DNA of 55,545 bases from Glycomyces tenuis DSM 44171 (lineage in GTDB: Bacteria > Actinomycetota > Actinomycetes > Mycobacteriales > Micromonosporaceae): NCBI RefSeq assembly GCF_000427885.1, contig NZ_ATYW01000008.1, positions 1 to 55,545 of the forward strand, in the 5' to 3' direction. The notes under the pieces were generated by a model. That model did no database searches, was not told the origin of the DNA, and saw only the letters and a list, made by a program, of their open reading frames with translations. Of this stretch, positions 42,877 through 51,659 are shown in pieces. Both the position numbers and the translations under genes were made by a program. Each line of letters opens with the position of its first letter. Position 1 is the first letter of the stretch.

Positions 42877-43250
42877 CGAGTCGCCTCCTGCTCAGCCTCG
42901 GGGCCGTAGACGGGGCACACGGTCACCGCGTGCCCCGTGGCTTCCAAGAGCGCCTCGGCCGACTCCAGCAGATCCAGCAATTCAGGACGGGTCAGTGAGT
43001 AGAACGACTGGCGCCCCTCGGTCCGGTAGTCGACCAGCCCGCAGTCGCGCAGGCAGGCCAGATGCTTCGAGACGGTGGACTGCGCCAAACCCAGCCGGTC
43101 GACCAGATCGGTCACGCGGGCCTCCCCGCATGCCAGATGCTGCACAATCCGCAGCCGGGTCTCGTCCGAGAGGGAGTGGAACAGCGCAGCGGCCGGAGCC
43201 ACTCCCGCCTCGATCTCAGCGGTCATACACCGCACAGGTTCAATCGCCAT
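42873..43250 (-). CDS. ArsR/SmtB-family metal repressor (CmtR-like)
   Basis: A 125-residue winged-helix repressor: ALFHSLSDETRLRIVQHLAC, recognition helix GLAQSTVSKHLACLRDCGLV, wing TEGRQSFYSL. The C-x3-C pair in ACLRDC plus the C-terminal cysteine in VTVCPVYG correspond to the Cys57/Cys61/Cys102 Cd/Pb site of mycobacterial CmtR. ATG 43250 has no ribosome site; TATCAT lies six bases ahead, so a leaderless transcript is likely. An operator-like palindrome overlaps the start codon. Confidence 0.88.
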   Translation of the reverse strand: MAIEPVRCMTAEIEAGVAPAAALFHSLSDETRLRIVQHLACGEARVTDLVDRLGLAQSTVSKHLACLRDCGLVDYRTEGRQSFYSLTRPELLDLLESAEALLEATGHAVTVCPVYGPEAEQEATR

Positions 43251-43258
43251 ACGGCGAT
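43243..43258. promoter_or_regulatory. Operator over the start codon of the CmtR-like gene
   Basis: ATCGCC-ATAC-GGCGAT is a perfect 6-bp inverted repeat containing the ATG (43250-43248) and touching the -10 box TATCAT (43262-43257). Probable autoregulatory site. Confidence 0.6.
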
Positions 43259-43353
43259 GATAGCGCGATTTTGGAATTTGTATAGTGGCTGTACCGGTCA
43301 CCGACGCTGCTGCGTGGTGACGGCCGCTGTCGGTCGCCGCGTGCAGGTGTACG

Positions 43354-44643
43354 TCACGCCAGGGTGCGCGGGGCGGCCAGCAGGTCGGCCGCGGCGGCCT
43401 GCCCGGATTGCACGGCGCCTTCCATCGAGTTGAGCCAGCTGCTGAAGTCGGCTCCGGCGTAACGGATCCGAGTAGGGCGGCTGTGGTGCAGGGCCGGGGC
43501 GTGTCCGGTGAGCTGGCCCGGTGCGTACACGAGGTAGCTGCCACCAATGCCCGGTTCGTGGGTCCAGTCAGTGACAGCTGTACCGGTGAGGTCGTCGGGG
43601 GCCAAGCCGAATGCGGTGGCGAGATCGTTGGACAAGGCGTCACCAGTGGCCTCGGTGGTGGCGATCCCGGCCAGGGTGCGGCCGTGGCGCCAGGCGATGG
43701 CCAGGGGCTGGCCGCCGACCACGGCCCGGTGCGCCACGGGCGGGGTGCGGCGGGCCGTGGCGGCGATCTTGACGGCGTGTCCATAGGACAGCTGCTCGAT
43801 CGCCTCGCGTAGGCCTGGAGCGGGTGGCGGGTCGATGGCCATGTGGCGCAGAGCGGGCAGCGGTATGGCGAGAATCGCTGCGTCAGCGGCCCATTGCCGC
43901 TCGCCGGTGCCGAGCACGACACCGTCCCGGTGTTCGGTAATGGTGGTGACGGGCGTGCCGGTCATGATGCGGTCACCGAGGCGGTCGGCGAGGCGGTGCG
44001 GGATCTGGTGGGCGCCCCCGTCCACGACGTATTGCTGTCCGGAGCGCCAGGCGGCGAGCAGCCCGTCGGCGGCGGTGATCCACCAGGCGGCGTGTGCCGC
44101 TGAGACCTGACCGATCGGGCGAGTGGCGAACCCGCCGACCAGTGCCTCGGTCACCTCCAGGCCGCGTTCGGTCGCGCCGTGGGAGGCGAGCCAGTCGGCG
44201 AGACTGGCCTCGTCCAGTCCGGTGGCGGCCGGGCAGTCCCATGGCCGGTCCGGATCCAGCTTCAGTGCGTGGCGTCGTAGCTGCCACCACGCGCGCCCCA
44301 AGTGCCACAGCTCCGGCAGCGGCAACGGCGGAAGCCGTGTGACTCGGTGCCGTTCGGGCAGTCGCCACAGGACCGGGGCCCGCTCTAGTTCCGCCGGTTG
44401 GATCCGGAGTCCGAGCGCGGTAATCAGCGCACGTATTCGCCGGTGCGGGCCTCCGAAGAACTCGGCCCCGACATCGACCAGGCGCTGGCCGGACCACTCA
44501 CCGCGCACCCGGCCGCCGACCCCGGAACTGGCTTCCAGCACTCGCACCTGGACACCGGCGCGGACCAACCGGTCGGCAGCGCTGAGCCCGGCCAGCCCGG
44601 CGCCGACGACGAGCACCTCGCTGCGATGGTCGCCGCGACTCAC
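43354..44643 (-). CDS. FAD-dependent amine-oxidase-like oxidoreductase
   Basis: 429 residues. The dinucleotide motif VLVVGAGLAGLSAADRL is at about residue 10, then VLEASSGVGGRVRG (the GG doublet of the amine oxidase/protoporphyrinogen oxidase group) and a C-terminal FAD contact (IRYAGADFSSWLNSMEGAVQSG). Substrate unknown. GTG 44643 overlaps the stop of the broken SRPBCC gene (GTGA), showing the two were once coupled. Confidence 0.82.
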   Translation of the reverse strand: MSRGDHRSEVLVVGAGLAGLSAADRLVRAGVQVRVLEASSGVGGRVRGEWSGQRLVDVGAEFFGGPHRRIRALITALGLRIQPAELERAPVLWRLPERHRVTRLPPLPLPELWHLGRAWWQLRRHALKLDPDRPWDCPAATGLDEASLADWLASHGATERGLEVTEALVGGFATRPIGQVSAAHAAWWITAADGLLAAWRSGQQYVVDGGAHQIPHRLADRLGDRIMTGTPVTTITEHRDGVVLGTGERQWAADAAILAIPLPALRHMAIDPPPAPGLREAIEQLSYGHAVKIAATARRTPPVAHRAVVGGQPLAIAWRHGRTLAGIATTEATGDALSNDLATAFGLAPDDLTGTAVTDWTHEPGIGGSYLVYAPGQLTGHAPALHHSRPTRIRYAGADFSSWLNSMEGAVQSGQAAAADLLAAPRTLA

Positions 44644-45161
44644 GGCGCGGTCACATTCCCCGGAGCGGCGCCGGTCTCGACGCGGCATTTGAGGTAGCGC
44701 AGTTCGATGCGGGCGTGCTCACGGTCCTTCGCAACGCCGCGCAACAGATGGACGAAAACCCACCCGAGCAGGCGCCCCAGCTTTCCGGCCGGGCGCGTGG
44801 CCCACACATGCACGCCCAGGAGCGTGGCTCCGTCCCCTGAGGGGTCGAGACTCCAGGTGACGCCTTCGCCGACCGTGACCGTGACGCCGCACCAGCGGTA
44901 GTGGGCCTGGGGCGCCTCCCACGTCACCGAGGACTGCGGGAACACCTGAGTGATCTCCCCGGTCTCTTCCCCCGGAATGCCGCCGACCGTCTCACGGATA
45001 CGCAGGCGCGTGCCCACCTGGACGCCGGTGCCGCCGTCGAGGCGCTCCAGGTCGCGGTGTGCGGGGTTCGACGCAGGCCACCATTGCTCGATGTCGATGA
45101 GGGTCTACCAGACTACGCCCAGCGGCGCTTCGATCAGGATGGTCTCGGTGAACGCGAACAT
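44640..45161 (-). pseudogene. SRPBCC (polyketide cyclase/START-like) protein with premature stop
   Basis: From ATG 45161 the frame reads MFAFTETILIEAPLGVVW, then TAG (45107-45105), then TLIDIEQWWPASNPAHRDLE and on to ARIELRYLKCRVETG. The family expects VWxTLxDxxxWxxW here, so one base change (probably CAG to TAG) broke it. A shortened product from GTG near 45017 would lack the first strand and helix. Possible read-through or sequencing error. Confidence 0.8.
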
Positions 45162-45242
45162 CGGATCACTTCCCACCCGACCGGGCGCTCTGCCTTGCCG
45201 GGATCGTCGATTGGCACGACCTGTTCAGGGTAACCGCGCCGA

Positions 45243-45980
45243 ATGACCGGATTCGGCGTGGTGCTGCTCTTGGCCGCCTTGCCCGCGGTGGCCAATTTCG
45301 CGGGCGGCCTGGTCGCCGAGATACGGCCGGTGTCAGGACGGACGCTGGGGTTCGCGCTGCACGCTGCGGCCGGAATTGTGATCGCCGTGGTGGGGCTCGA
45401 GGTCATGCCTCGCGCGGTGGAGACGGATCCGGCGTGGGTGCCGATGCTGGCCTTCGTCGCCGGCGCCGGCCTGTTCCTCGGCTTGGACGCGGCAGCCGGG
45501 TACTTGCAGGCGAGAGCAACAAGGCAGCCCAACGGAGGCGGATCGGGGTGGGCCATCTACGGCGGGGTGGCGCTGGACCTGTTCAGCGACGGCGTCCTCA
45601 TCGGCACTGGTTCGGTCGTCGATCCGGCCCTGGGCGCGCTGCTGGCGATCGGCCAGGCGCCCGCCGACGTACCCGAAGGCTTCGCCGCGGCCGCCACGCT
45701 CCGCCGTGCGGGGGTGCCGCGGCGACGACGGCTGCTGGCCGGTGCCGGGTTCGGCGTCCCGATCCTGGTAGGCGCGGCCCTGGGCTATCTCGCGCTGCGC
45801 GAGGCCCCAGACATAGTGTCGCTGTCGGTCCTCGCCTTCACCGGTGGTGCGCTGCTCAGCGTGGTGATCGAGGAGATGGTCCCCCAAGCCCACGACGCCA
45901 ACGAATCCCGCTGGGACAGCCTCTTCCTCGTCGCCGGATTCGCCCTGTTCGCCGCGATCTCGGTCTATGTCCCGGTCTGA
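45243..45980 (+). CDS. ZIP-family metal transporter
   Basis: A 245-residue membrane protein with about 8 spans. HAAAGIVIAVVGLEVMPRA and GVALDLFSDGVLIGTGS (span IV-like metal site), PADVPEGFAAA (span V, with D-x-x-E in place of H-x-x-x-E), and a charged loop with RRAGVPRRRRL. ZIP proteins import Zn or related divalent ions. It is divergent from the SRPBCC gene in the metal island. Confidence 0.8.
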   Translation: MTGFGVVLLLAALPAVANFAGGLVAEIRPVSGRTLGFALHAAAGIVIAVVGLEVMPRAVETDPAWVPMLAFVAGAGLFLGLDAAAGYLQARATRQPNGGGSGWAIYGGVALDLFSDGVLIGTGSVVDPALGALLAIGQAPADVPEGFAAAATLRRAGVPRRRRLLAGAGFGVPILVGAALGYLALREAPDIVSLSVLAFTGGALLSVVIEEMVPQAHDANESRWDSLFLVAGFALFAAISVYVPV

Positions 45981-46029
45981 TCGCCGACCCACACGGCATA
46001 TCCGGCTGCGTCCAGCTCAAAGCATGGGT

Positions 46030-46071
46030 CTTCCAAATCAATGACGCGAGTTCGATTCTCGTCGCCCACTC
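46030..46071 (+). other. 3' fragment of tRNA-Gly(TCC), likely integration-site scar
   Basis: CTTCCAAATCAATGACG gives the TCC anticodon loop, followed by CGAGTTCGATTCTCGTCG (T-arm) and GCCCACT as 3' acceptor end of tRNA-Gly(TCC). No D-arm or 5' acceptor lies upstream. tRNA 3' ends are classic attB targets. The following 46072-46540 holds no gene, only a small CTGTCCATGTGGACAG palindrome at 46221-46236. Confidence 0.65.
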
Positions 46072-46540
46072 AAGCTCCTAAACAGGGAAAACGACCCTCG
46101 TTTCGATCGTATGATCGAGCCAGGACTTTTGGGTAGTCAGAGTAACCGCCCGGGTAATCAGACAGTAGTGACCACCGCAGTAGCGAATTCTGTGGCTGGT
46201 TTGTGGTGGAAATTTTGAGCCTGTCCATGTGGACAGACCATGACTCCGCCCTACGACCGGCTGCCTGACGCCCCACCGACTCCCACACCCGGCTATTGGC
46301 TTCAAAACCAACGCCTTCGAGTGGACCTTGGTCCTCCAAAGCATGTGCACCGCCAAGCTGCGCGAGTCCCGATGACGCCCCTCTGAGCGCCTACTGCCAG
46401 AAATCGAGGTCTGACCGACCACCAAGAAAGCTCCCAACCATGTAACACCGACCTCCCCCTTTTCAAGCGAACGCTCTCGCAGCCTCTACCTCCAAGCCTC
46501 CTTGGTCAGCCGGACAGTCCGCCATGTGCCCGGGTTGGTG

Positions 46541-47938
46541 TCAGGTGGTGGTCGGATATCCCGCGTGTTGCCAGGCGGTCATGCCGCCCGCGACGTTGAG
46601 GACGGGGAGGTCGCGTTCGCGGGCGAGCAGGCTGGCGGCCACAGACGAGCGGTAGCCGCTGCTGCAGGTCACGGCGACGGGCTTGTCCGCGGGCACGTCG
46701 TCGAGTCGCTCGGGGAGTTCGGCGCCGGTGATGAAGGTGGCGCCCTCGGCGTGGCCGGCGGTCCATTCGGCTGGCTGGCGCACGTCGAGCAGGGTGACCG
46801 CGTCCTCGTCGAGCCTGCGGGCCAGCTCGTCTACCGTGATCTGCGGCGTGCGGTCGATCGGTCGGGCCGAGGTGCGCCAGGCGGTCATGCCGCCGGCCAG
46901 CCAGCCTGCCGGCATCGGGTAGCCGATGCGCAGCAGCTGCCAGATCACCTCCCACAGGTCGGCGGGCCGGTCGAGCACGAGCAGGATCTCCGCGTCGACG
47001 GGCAGTACGGTGCCGGCCCAGGTGGTGAAGGACGAGCCGAGTCCGACGTTGACGGCGCCGGGGAGGTGCCCGCCGCCGAATGCCTCGGCCTGTCGGGTGT
47101 CCAGCACCAGAGCGCCCCGGTCGGTGGCGGCCTCGACGTCGTCGGGTCGCAGCGCGGGCGGTTCGGTGAGTACCCCGAGCGGGTCGACACCGGCCAGGTT
47201 CTGGTCGCGCATGCGCTGCCAGTACGGGGGCACGGCGGGCAGGTTGTCCAGTCGCAGGCACTGCCGGACGAACTCGTCGGTCGCCGCCGCTTCGGCCAGG
47301 ATCGGGTTGGTGTGCTTCTCGTAGCCGATCGTCGTCGACAGGCGGGAGCCGATGTTGCCGCCGCACAGCGATCCGGCCACGTGGGTGGGGAACACCTGGA
47401 GGTGATCGGGCAGGGCGAGCAGGGTGGTCTGGATCGTGTCGCAGAACTGCTCGGCGTGGCGGCGGGTCTGCTCGGGACCGCCGAGCAGGTCGGGGCGTGC
47501 CAGGTCGCCGACTAGCAGTGCCCCGCCGGAGAGCAGCAGTGCGGGGATGTCGGCGCTGGCCGCGCGGTCGTAGACGAGCAGGCTGATGTGCTCGGGTGTG
47601 TGGCCCGGGGTGTGCAGCACCTCGATGCCGACGTTGCCGAATTCGAACTGCTCGCCGTGGGCCAGCGGGCGGTGCGCGTAGCCCAGGTCGCCGGCGGCCG
47701 ATCCCCACACCTGCGGAGGGTGCGCACCGGCGGCCAGCTCCGCCACCCCGGAGAGGTAGTCGTTGTGGCCGTGCGAGTCGCACGCGTAGCTGAGGTGGAG
47801 CCCTTGCTCCCGTGCCGCCTGCCGGTAGACCTCCACGTCCCGACGCGGGTCGAACACCAGGGCCTGCCCGGTCTTCTCGTCCCCCACCAGATAGGAGGCG
47901 TGCCCGAGGCTGGTGAGGGCGAACTGCTGGAACCACAC
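46541..47938 (-). CDS. Persulfide-dioxygenase-like MBL protein fused to two rhodanese domains
   Basis: 465 residues. N-terminal metallo-beta-lactamase domain of ETHE1/Blh type: CDSHGHNDYLSG, HTPGHTPEHIS and GDLARPDL supply the His/His/Asp mononuclear iron site. The first rhodanese domain (about residues 255-350) has Asp where the catalytic Cys should be (LVLDRPADLW), so it is structural. The second (about 365-460) has the active loop TCSSGYRSS. The protein should oxidise or transfer sulfane sulfur. GTG 47938 is two bases past the copA stop, so it is co-translated. Confidence 0.85.
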   Translation of the reverse strand: MWFQQFALTSLGHASYLVGDEKTGQALVFDPRRDVEVYRQAAREQGLHLSYACDSHGHNDYLSGVAELAAGAHPPQVWGSAAGDLGYAHRPLAHGEQFEFGNVGIEVLHTPGHTPEHISLLVYDRAASADIPALLLSGGALLVGDLARPDLLGGPEQTRRHAEQFCDTIQTTLLALPDHLQVFPTHVAGSLCGGNIGSRLSTTIGYEKHTNPILAEAAATDEFVRQCLRLDNLPAVPPYWQRMRDQNLAGVDPLGVLTEPPALRPDDVEAATDRGALVLDTRQAEAFGGGHLPGAVNVGLGSSFTTWAGTVLPVDAEILLVLDRPADLWEVIWQLLRIGYPMPAGWLAGGMTAWRTSARPIDRTPQITVDELARRLDEDAVTLLDVRQPAEWTAGHAEGATFITGAELPERLDDVPADKPVAVTCSSGYRSSVAASLLARERDLPVLNVAGGMTAWQHAGYPTTT

Positions 47939-47940
47939 GG

Positions 47941-50178
47941 CTACGCCGCCTTTCCGGGTCGGCCGAAGCGGCGCAGCCGCAGGGAGTTGGTCACGACGCT
48001 GACCGAGGAGAAGCCCATGGCCGCCCCGGCAATGATCGGGTTGAGCAGCCCGAACGCGGCCAGCGGGAGCGCCGCGGTGTTGTAGCCGAAGGCCCAGGCG
48101 AGGTTCTGGTAGATGGTGCGCAGCGTGCGCCGCGACAGCTCGATGGCCTGCACGACGCCGTCGAGCCGGTCGGACATCAAGGTGATGTCGGAGGATTCGA
48201 TCGCGACGTCGGTCCCGGTGCCGATCGCGATGCCGAGGTCGGCCTGCACCAAAGCAGGGGCGTCGTTGACGCCGTCGCCGACCATGGCCACGACGTGGCC
48301 CTGGTCTTGGAGCCGTCGCACCTCGCCGACCTTGTCCTCGGGCAGGACCTCGGCCAGCACGCGGTCGATGCCGACCTGCTCGGCGATGGCCGCCGCGGTG
48401 CGGGCGTTGTCCCCGGTGATCATCGCGACTTCCAGGCCCATGTCGTGCAGCTTCTCGATGACGGGGGCGGCGTCGTCCTTGACCGTGTCGGCCACCCCGA
48501 GCACGCCGCGGACCTCGCCGTCCCACCCGGCGTAGACCGCGGTGCGGCCGCGTTCCTCGAGCTCGCCGGCCCGGCGGGCGACCTCGTCGGGCAGGTGCAG
48601 GTGCTGCTCGTCGACGAGCTTGCGCCGGCCGACCAGGACGGCGTGCCCCTCGACCTCGGCGCGGACGCCGTGCCCGGCGACATTGGCGAAGCCGCCGGCG
48701 CCGGGCAGGTCGAGGTGGCGCTCGCGGGCGCCGGTGACGATGGCGGCGCCGATGGGATGTTCGGAACCGGACTCGACCGCGGCCGATCGGCCCAGCAGCT
48801 CGTCGCTGTCCTGCCCGGCGGCGGGGACGACGTCGGTGAGTCGCATCCGGCCGCGAGTGAGGGTGCCGGTCTTGTCGAACACGACCGTGTTGATCTGCTT
48901 GGAGCCTTCCAGCACCTCGGCGCCCTTGACCAGGATGCCCAGGTCCGCGCCACGCCCGGTGCCGACCATGATCGCGGTCGGCGTGGCCAGGCCGAGCGCG
49001 CACGGGCAGGCGATGATGAGCACCGCGACCGCGGCCACCATCCCGCCGGTCGCATCGCCGGCGAGCAGCGCCCAGCCGGCAAAAGCGAGCAGGGCGATGC
49101 CGATGACGATCGGCACGAACACCGCCGAGACGCGATCGGCCAGCCGCTGCACCGGGGCCTTGCCGCCCTGTGCCTGCTCGACCATCCGCACGATCTGCGC
49201 CAGCGCGGTGTCGGCGCCGATCGCCGTGGCCCACACGGTCAACACCCCGTCGGTGTTGACCGTCGCCCCGGCGACGCGGTCCCCGGCGGCCTTCTCGGCC
49301 GGGACGGACTCGCCGGTGAGCATCGATTCATCCACCGCGGCCCGGCCGTCGACGACCTCGCCGTCGACCGGAATCTTCTCGCCCGGCCGCACCCGGATCA
49401 GATCCCCGGTCCGCACGCGCTCGACCGGCACACGCTGCTCCTGGCCGTCGACGAGCAGCGTGGCTTCTTTGGCGCCCATCTCCAGCAGCTTGCCGATCGC
49501 CTCCGACGCCCGACCTCGGGCTCGGGCCTCGAAGTAGCGGCCCAGCAGCAGGAACGCCATGATCAGCGCCGCGGTGTCGAAGTACAGGTGCCCGCCGCCG
49601 AACAGCTCGTAGGTGGAGTAGGTGAACGCGGTCAGCGTGCCCATTGCGATCAGCGTGTCCATGTTCGCGCTCAACGTCCGCGCTCGCTGGGCGGCCACCT
49701 TCAGAAACGGCCAGCCGGCGATGAACTGGACGGGCACGGTCGCGGCGAACGCGCTCCACCGTGCCCAGGGCTGGTCGCCGAAGAACATGGTCAGCGCGAA
49801 CACCAGCACGCCCAGCGGCCAGGCCAGCCACACCCGCCACAGCCACTTTCGCCGCTCACGTTCTGGCTCCTCGCCCGCCGGGGACGGCTGACTGGGAGTG
49901 GCCGGCTCGAGCCGGTAGCCGGCCCGGTCCACCGCCTGCTGCAGCGCGTCGACATCGGCCTCGCCGGGCCGAGTGTCCACGTACGCGGTGGCGGTCGCGA
50001 AGTTCACCTCCGCTTCGGTCACCCCGTCCTGTTTGGCCAGGGTCTTCTCCACCCGCCTGGCGCACGAGGCGCACGTCATGCCCTCGATGGCGAACACCAC
50101 CCGCTGCGCCTCGCTCGGGCCCGCGTACTGGGTGCTGCGCACCGCCTCGGTCACCGCTCTCGCCTCCTCGCCGTCCAT
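47941..50178 (-). CDS. copA: Cu+-exporting P1B-1 ATPase
   Basis: 745 residues. One N-terminal HMA domain (GMTCASC, residues 33-39), actuator TGESVPAEK, membrane site [39 protein letters not shown], and last-span [15 protein letters not shown], with the Met/Ser residues typical of CopA. Exports Cu+ from the cytoplasm. It lies 86 bp behind nuoN and is coupled to the persulfide dioxygenase gene. A 15-bp palindrome (50239-50253) lies ahead of it. Confidence 0.92.
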   Translation of the reverse strand: MDGEEARAVTEAVRSTQYAGPSEAQRVVFAIEGMTCASCARRVEKTLAKQDGVTEAEVNFATATAYVDTRPGEADVDALQQAVDRAGYRLEPATPSQPSPAGEEPERERRKWLWRVWLAWPLGVLVFALTMFFGDQPWARWSAFAATVPVQFIAGWPFLKVAAQRARTLSANMDTLIAMGTLTAFTYSTYELFGGGHLYFDTAALIMAFLLLGRYFEARARGRASEAIGKLLEMGAKEATLLVDGQEQRVPVERVRTGDLIRVRPGEKIPVDGEVVDGRAAVDESMLTGESVPAEKAAGDRVAGATVNTDGVLTVWATAIGADTALAQIVRMVEQAQGGKAPVQRLADRVSAVFVPIVIGIALLAFAGWALLAGDATGGMVAAVAVLIIACPCALGLATPTAIMVGTGRGADLGILVKGAEVLEGSKQINTVVFDKTGTLTRGRMRLTDVVPAAGQDSDELLGRSAAVESGSEHPIGAAIVTGARERHLDLPGAGGFANVAGHGVRAEVEGHAVLVGRRKLVDEQHLHLPDEVARRAGELEERGRTAVYAGWDGEVRGVLGVADTVKDDAAPVIEKLHDMGLEVAMITGDNARTAAAIAEQVGIDRVLAEVLPEDKVGEVRRLQDQGHVVAMVGDGVNDAPALVQADLGIAIGTGTDVAIESSDITLMSDRLDGVVQAIELSRRTLRTIYQNLAWAFGYNTAALPLAAFGLLNPIIAGAAMGFSSVSVVTNSLRLRRFGRPGKAA

Positions 50179-50238
50179 GAACGGCCGGACATGGCCCCAT
50201 GCTGCCGCTCATACCGGGAGTGCCCACCAGGCCGAACT

Positions 50239-50253
50239 CCATTCGGCGAATGG
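50239..50253. promoter_or_regulatory. Palindrome upstream of copA
   Basis: CCATTCGGCGAATGG is a perfect 7+1+7 palindrome, 61 bp ahead of the copA start and just inside the nuoN-copA gap. It does not look like the known CsoR operator, so its regulator is unknown. Confidence 0.45.
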
Positions 50254-50264
50254 CACCGGCATCG

Positions 50265-51659
50265 TCAGGCTGACAGGGCCTCGAGGATGAGGCCGCCGCC
50301 GACGCCCAGCAGCAGGGTCAGCGCCCCGGCCGTGTAAGCGGTGGCGGGCGCCCAGCCGACGGGGACGCCGGCGGTGTGCTCGTCGGTTGGCTCCTTGAAC
50401 AGTGGAGCGATCCAGCGCAGGTAGTAGAAGACGCTGGCGACGGTGTTGGCGACCGCCAGGACGACGAGCCAGGTCATCGGGCTGTCGAGGCCGGCGGCGA
50501 AGATGGTGAGCTTGCCGACGAAGACGGCGGTGGGCGGGGTGCCGACCAGGCCGAGCAGGCACACCACCAGGGTCAGTGCGAGCAGTGGCATGCGGCGGAA
50601 CAGGCCCGTGTAGTCGTCCAGGTTCTCGCCTCGGTGGTGCGCGGCGACGACGGCGAACGCCCCGAGGTTGGTGACCGCGTAAGCCGCCAGGTAGAACAGC
50701 AGTGCCGGCCGGGCGAGCTCGGCGCCGGCGGCGGCCGGGGCGATCAGCAGGTAGCCGACCTGGCTGATGGTCGAGTACGCGAGCAGGCGGCGGGCGTTGT
50801 CCTGCCAGAACGCGGCCAGGTTGCCCAGCGTCATGGACGCTGCGGCCAGCACCGCGAGGACCAGTGCGAGACCGGCCGGTGCCGGGACGGCCTCGGTGCT
50901 CAGACGGTAGATGGCGGCCAATCCGCCGATCTTGGGCACCGTGGTGAGGAATGCGGCGACGCCGACACCGGCGCCTTCGGTGGCGTCGGGCACCCAGAAG
51001 TGCCCTGGCACTGCGCCGGCTTTGAACAGCAGACCCGCCAAGACGGCCACGGCGGCGGCCGTCACCGCCGATGGCGGGACCTCGGTCAGCCCGCCGCGCA
51101 GTGTCGCATAGGCGGTGCCGCCCCCCAGACCGTAGAGCGCGGTGATGCCGGCCAGCATGGTGATGCCCAGGAACGCGCCGAACAGGGCGAGTTTGAGTGC
51201 GGCCTCGGTGCCGGGGGCGTCCTTGGCGAAGCCGGCGAGCGGGTAGAGCGCGATGCTGGCCAGCAGGTAGGCGCCGGCCAGCACGAGCAGGTCACTGGCG
51301 CCGGCGAGCAGCACCGCGCCGAGCGCGGCGAGGAGCAGCAGTACGGCGTATTCAGTCTCGCGGACGTGGCCGCGCACGGCGCCTCGGGACAATGCGAGCA
51401 CCAGCAGCGTCGCGGCGGGCACGACCACCCGCACGGTGTGCAGGGTGGGGTCGAGCGTGTAGGTGCCGTCGAACACCGTACGGGAGGCGCCGGTCGCGTC
51501 GGCGAGGGCCAGCGCGATGGCCGCCAGGAGCGCGGCCGCGGCGAGTGCGTGCACAATCCACTGCCGCTCGCGGGGCAGCCAGAGCCCGACCAGGAGGCCG
51601 CCGACCGCGCCCAGCAGCAGGCACAGTTCGGGCAGCAGCGCCAGCACGTCTTGCCTCAC
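50265..51659 (-). CDS. nuoN: NADH-quinone oxidoreductase subunit N
   Basis: A 464-residue antiporter-like subunit with about 14 spans. KLALFGAFLGITMLAGITALYG, FKAGAVPGHFWVPDATEGA (conserved Lys and His of the proton channel) and LLAYSTISQVGYLL are typical of NuoN. GTG 51659 overlaps the nuoM stop (GTGA). Part of the proton-pumping membrane arm. Confidence 0.9.
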   Translation of the reverse strand: MRQDVLALLPELCLLLGAVGGLLVGLWLPRERQWIVHALAAAALLAAIALALADATGASRTVFDGTYTLDPTLHTVRVVVPAATLLVLALSRGAVRGHVRETEYAVLLLLAALGAVLLAGASDLLVLAGAYLLASIALYPLAGFAKDAPGTEAALKLALFGAFLGITMLAGITALYGLGGGTAYATLRGGLTEVPPSAVTAAAVAVLAGLLFKAGAVPGHFWVPDATEGAGVGVAAFLTTVPKIGGLAAIYRLSTEAVPAPAGLALVLAVLAAASMTLGNLAAFWQDNARRLLAYSTISQVGYLLIAPAAAGAELARPALLFYLAAYAVTNLGAFAVVAAHHRGENLDDYTGLFRRMPLLALTLVVCLLGLVGTPPTAVFVGKLTIFAAGLDSPMTWLVVLAVANTVASVFYYLRWIAPLFKEPTDEHTAGVPVGWAPATAYTAGALTLLLGVGGGLILEALSA

